Positions 63,059-64,000 of a stretch of DNA of 64,000 nt are shown here, in pieces. Source of the DNA: JADJWR01 sp964509545 (lineage in GTDB: Bacteria; Pseudomonadota; Gammaproteobacteria; Burkholderiales; Burkholderiaceae_F); assembly GCA_964509545.1 (NCBI GenBank), contig CAZDXQ010000004.1, positions 88,034 through 152,033 of the forward strand, read 5' to 3'. The notes under the pieces are model-generated. The model saw only the letters and a list, made by a program, of their open reading frames with translations. It had not been told where the DNA came from and did no database searches. Every line of letters begins with the position of its first letter. Position 1 is the stretch's first letter. Both the position numbers and the translations under genes were made by a program.

Positions 63059-64000
63059 ATGAGCCAGTTCGCTTTCCTGCAGGGTGAGTGGGCGGCAGTG
63101 TTCGAGTCCGCTGCGCGGGCCGAGACCGCCGTGCACGCCGATCCCCGCACGGCTTGCTTCTGCGCGCGGCGCGCGCTCGAACTGGCGGTGCGCTGGGCGT
63201 ACAGGCACGATGCTTCGCTGAAGCTGCCGTACCAGGACAACCTGTCGGCGCTGATCCACGAGCCGAGTTTCAAACACACTGCCGGCGGGGCGGTATTCAG
63301 CAAGGCACGGGTCATCAACACGCTGGGCAACCGCGCGGTGCACGGGCATCGGGCAATTCCGCTCGACGACGCGCTGGTCGCGGTGCGCGAGCTGTTTCAC
63401 GTGGCGTACTGGCTGGCGCGCACCTACGGCCGCGCGGCGCGACCGGCGCCGGGCACTTTGACCTCGTGATCATCGACGAGGCGCACCGCTCGGTGTTCCA
63501 GAAGTACCGCGCGATCTTCGACTACTTCGACGCGCTCCTGGTCGGGCTCACGGCCACGCCCAAGGACGAAGTCGACCGCAACACCTACAGCCTGTTCGAC
63601 CTGGAGAATGGCGTGCCGACCGACGCCTACGGGCTCGACGAGGCGGTGCGCGACGGCTTCCTCGTACAGCCCAAAGCCGTGTCGGTGCCGCTCAAGTTCC
63701 AGCGCGAGGGGATCAAGTACGACGAGCTGTCCGAAGAGGACAAGGATCAGTGGGACGCGCTGGAGTGGGACGAAGACGGCAACGTCCCCAATCGCGTGGA
63801 GGCCGAGGCGGTCAACAAGTGGCTGTTCAACAAGGACACGGTAGACAAGGTCCTGGAACATCTGTTGACGCGGGGCTTGACGGTGGCCGGCGGCGATCGG
63901 CTCGGCAAGACCATCCTGTTCGCCAAGAACCAGCACCACGCCGAGTTCATCGCCGAGCGCTTCAACGCCAACTACCCGCACCACAAGGGCGAGTTCGCGC
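63059..64000 (+). pseudogene. hsdR: Type I restriction enzyme HsdR, central deletion and frameshift
   Basis: The first frame (63059-63469) is the HsdR N-terminal DUF4145-like region: QFAFLQGEWAAVFESAARAE, CFCARRALELAVRWAYRHD, LPYQDNLSALIHEP, ELFHVAYWLARTYGRAARP. It runs straight into a different frame (from about 63454) starting HFDLVIIDEAHRSVFQKYRAI, then LVGLTATPKDEVDRNTY. The nuclease domain and Walker A region, roughly 300-400 residues, are missing. The second frame continues past the window end. No hsdM or hsdS is seen on this side. Confidence 0.85.

Overview
The window is very GC-rich DNA from a betaproteobacterial chromosome, most likely order Burkholderiales. The evidence is gene content and order: a DUF971-ubiE-Tim44 block, a FimT-PilV-PilW-PilX-PilY1-PilE minor pilin operon, priA next to hemE, a mnmG-rsmG/parA-parB/atpIBEFHAGDC cluster of the kind found near replication origins, a GTP-type PEP carboxykinase and a 3-hydroxybutyrate oligomer hydrolase. 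Species cannot be named from the sequence alone. I found no rRNA, CRISPR array, prophage or intact transposase.

Layout. 0-3 kb: a truncated S9-type lipoprotein gene, then ubiquinone biosynthesis (ubiE) with its usual Tim44-like and DUF971 neighbours. 3-10.8 kb: a type IV pilus minor pilin operon on the minus strand, with a second, divergent FimT-like pseudopilin. 10.9-14 kb: tRNA-Arg(CCG), a membrane-anchored tri-haem cytochrome, and an ECF sigma/anti-sigma pair led by a small secreted protein. 14-18 kb: priA, hemE, a DUF167 gene and a small Lys/Ala-rich exported protein, with DnaA-box-like 9-mers between priA and hemE. 18.2-22.6 kb: a TonB-dependent receptor strongly resembling the PQQ receptor PqqU (YncD), a c-type cytochrome, a PQQ-type sorbosone/glucose dehydrogenase, and a lipoprotein with a TonB C-terminal-like domain. 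Read together, these look like a PQQ acquisition and periplasmic oxidation unit.

23.3-38.9 kb holds the complete F-type ATP synthase operon (atpI to atpC), parB and parA separated by an acetyltransferase gene and a 75-bp tandem repeat, a group of unrelated genes splitting par from rsmG-mnmG, and two inverted parS-like sites just upstream of mnmG. Strong stem-loops lie between atpA and atpG and between atpG and atpD.

38.9-60.5 kb is general metabolism and transport: an AsmA-like protein, an iron-type alcohol dehydrogenase, pckG, a cold-shock protein, a decayed epimerase gene, an AbrB-family permease, a lipoprotein hydrolase, a FAD oxidoreductase with a TAXI-type TRAP transporter, a MacAB-like ABC exporter, a 3HB-oligomer hydrolase and panB.

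60.7 kb to the end is an accessory, partly decayed region: an N-terminally truncated AAA/DUF4143 gene, an intact Fic protein with its own promoter, and a type I restriction gene (hsdR) that has lost its central part and is frameshifted. The window ends inside hsdR.
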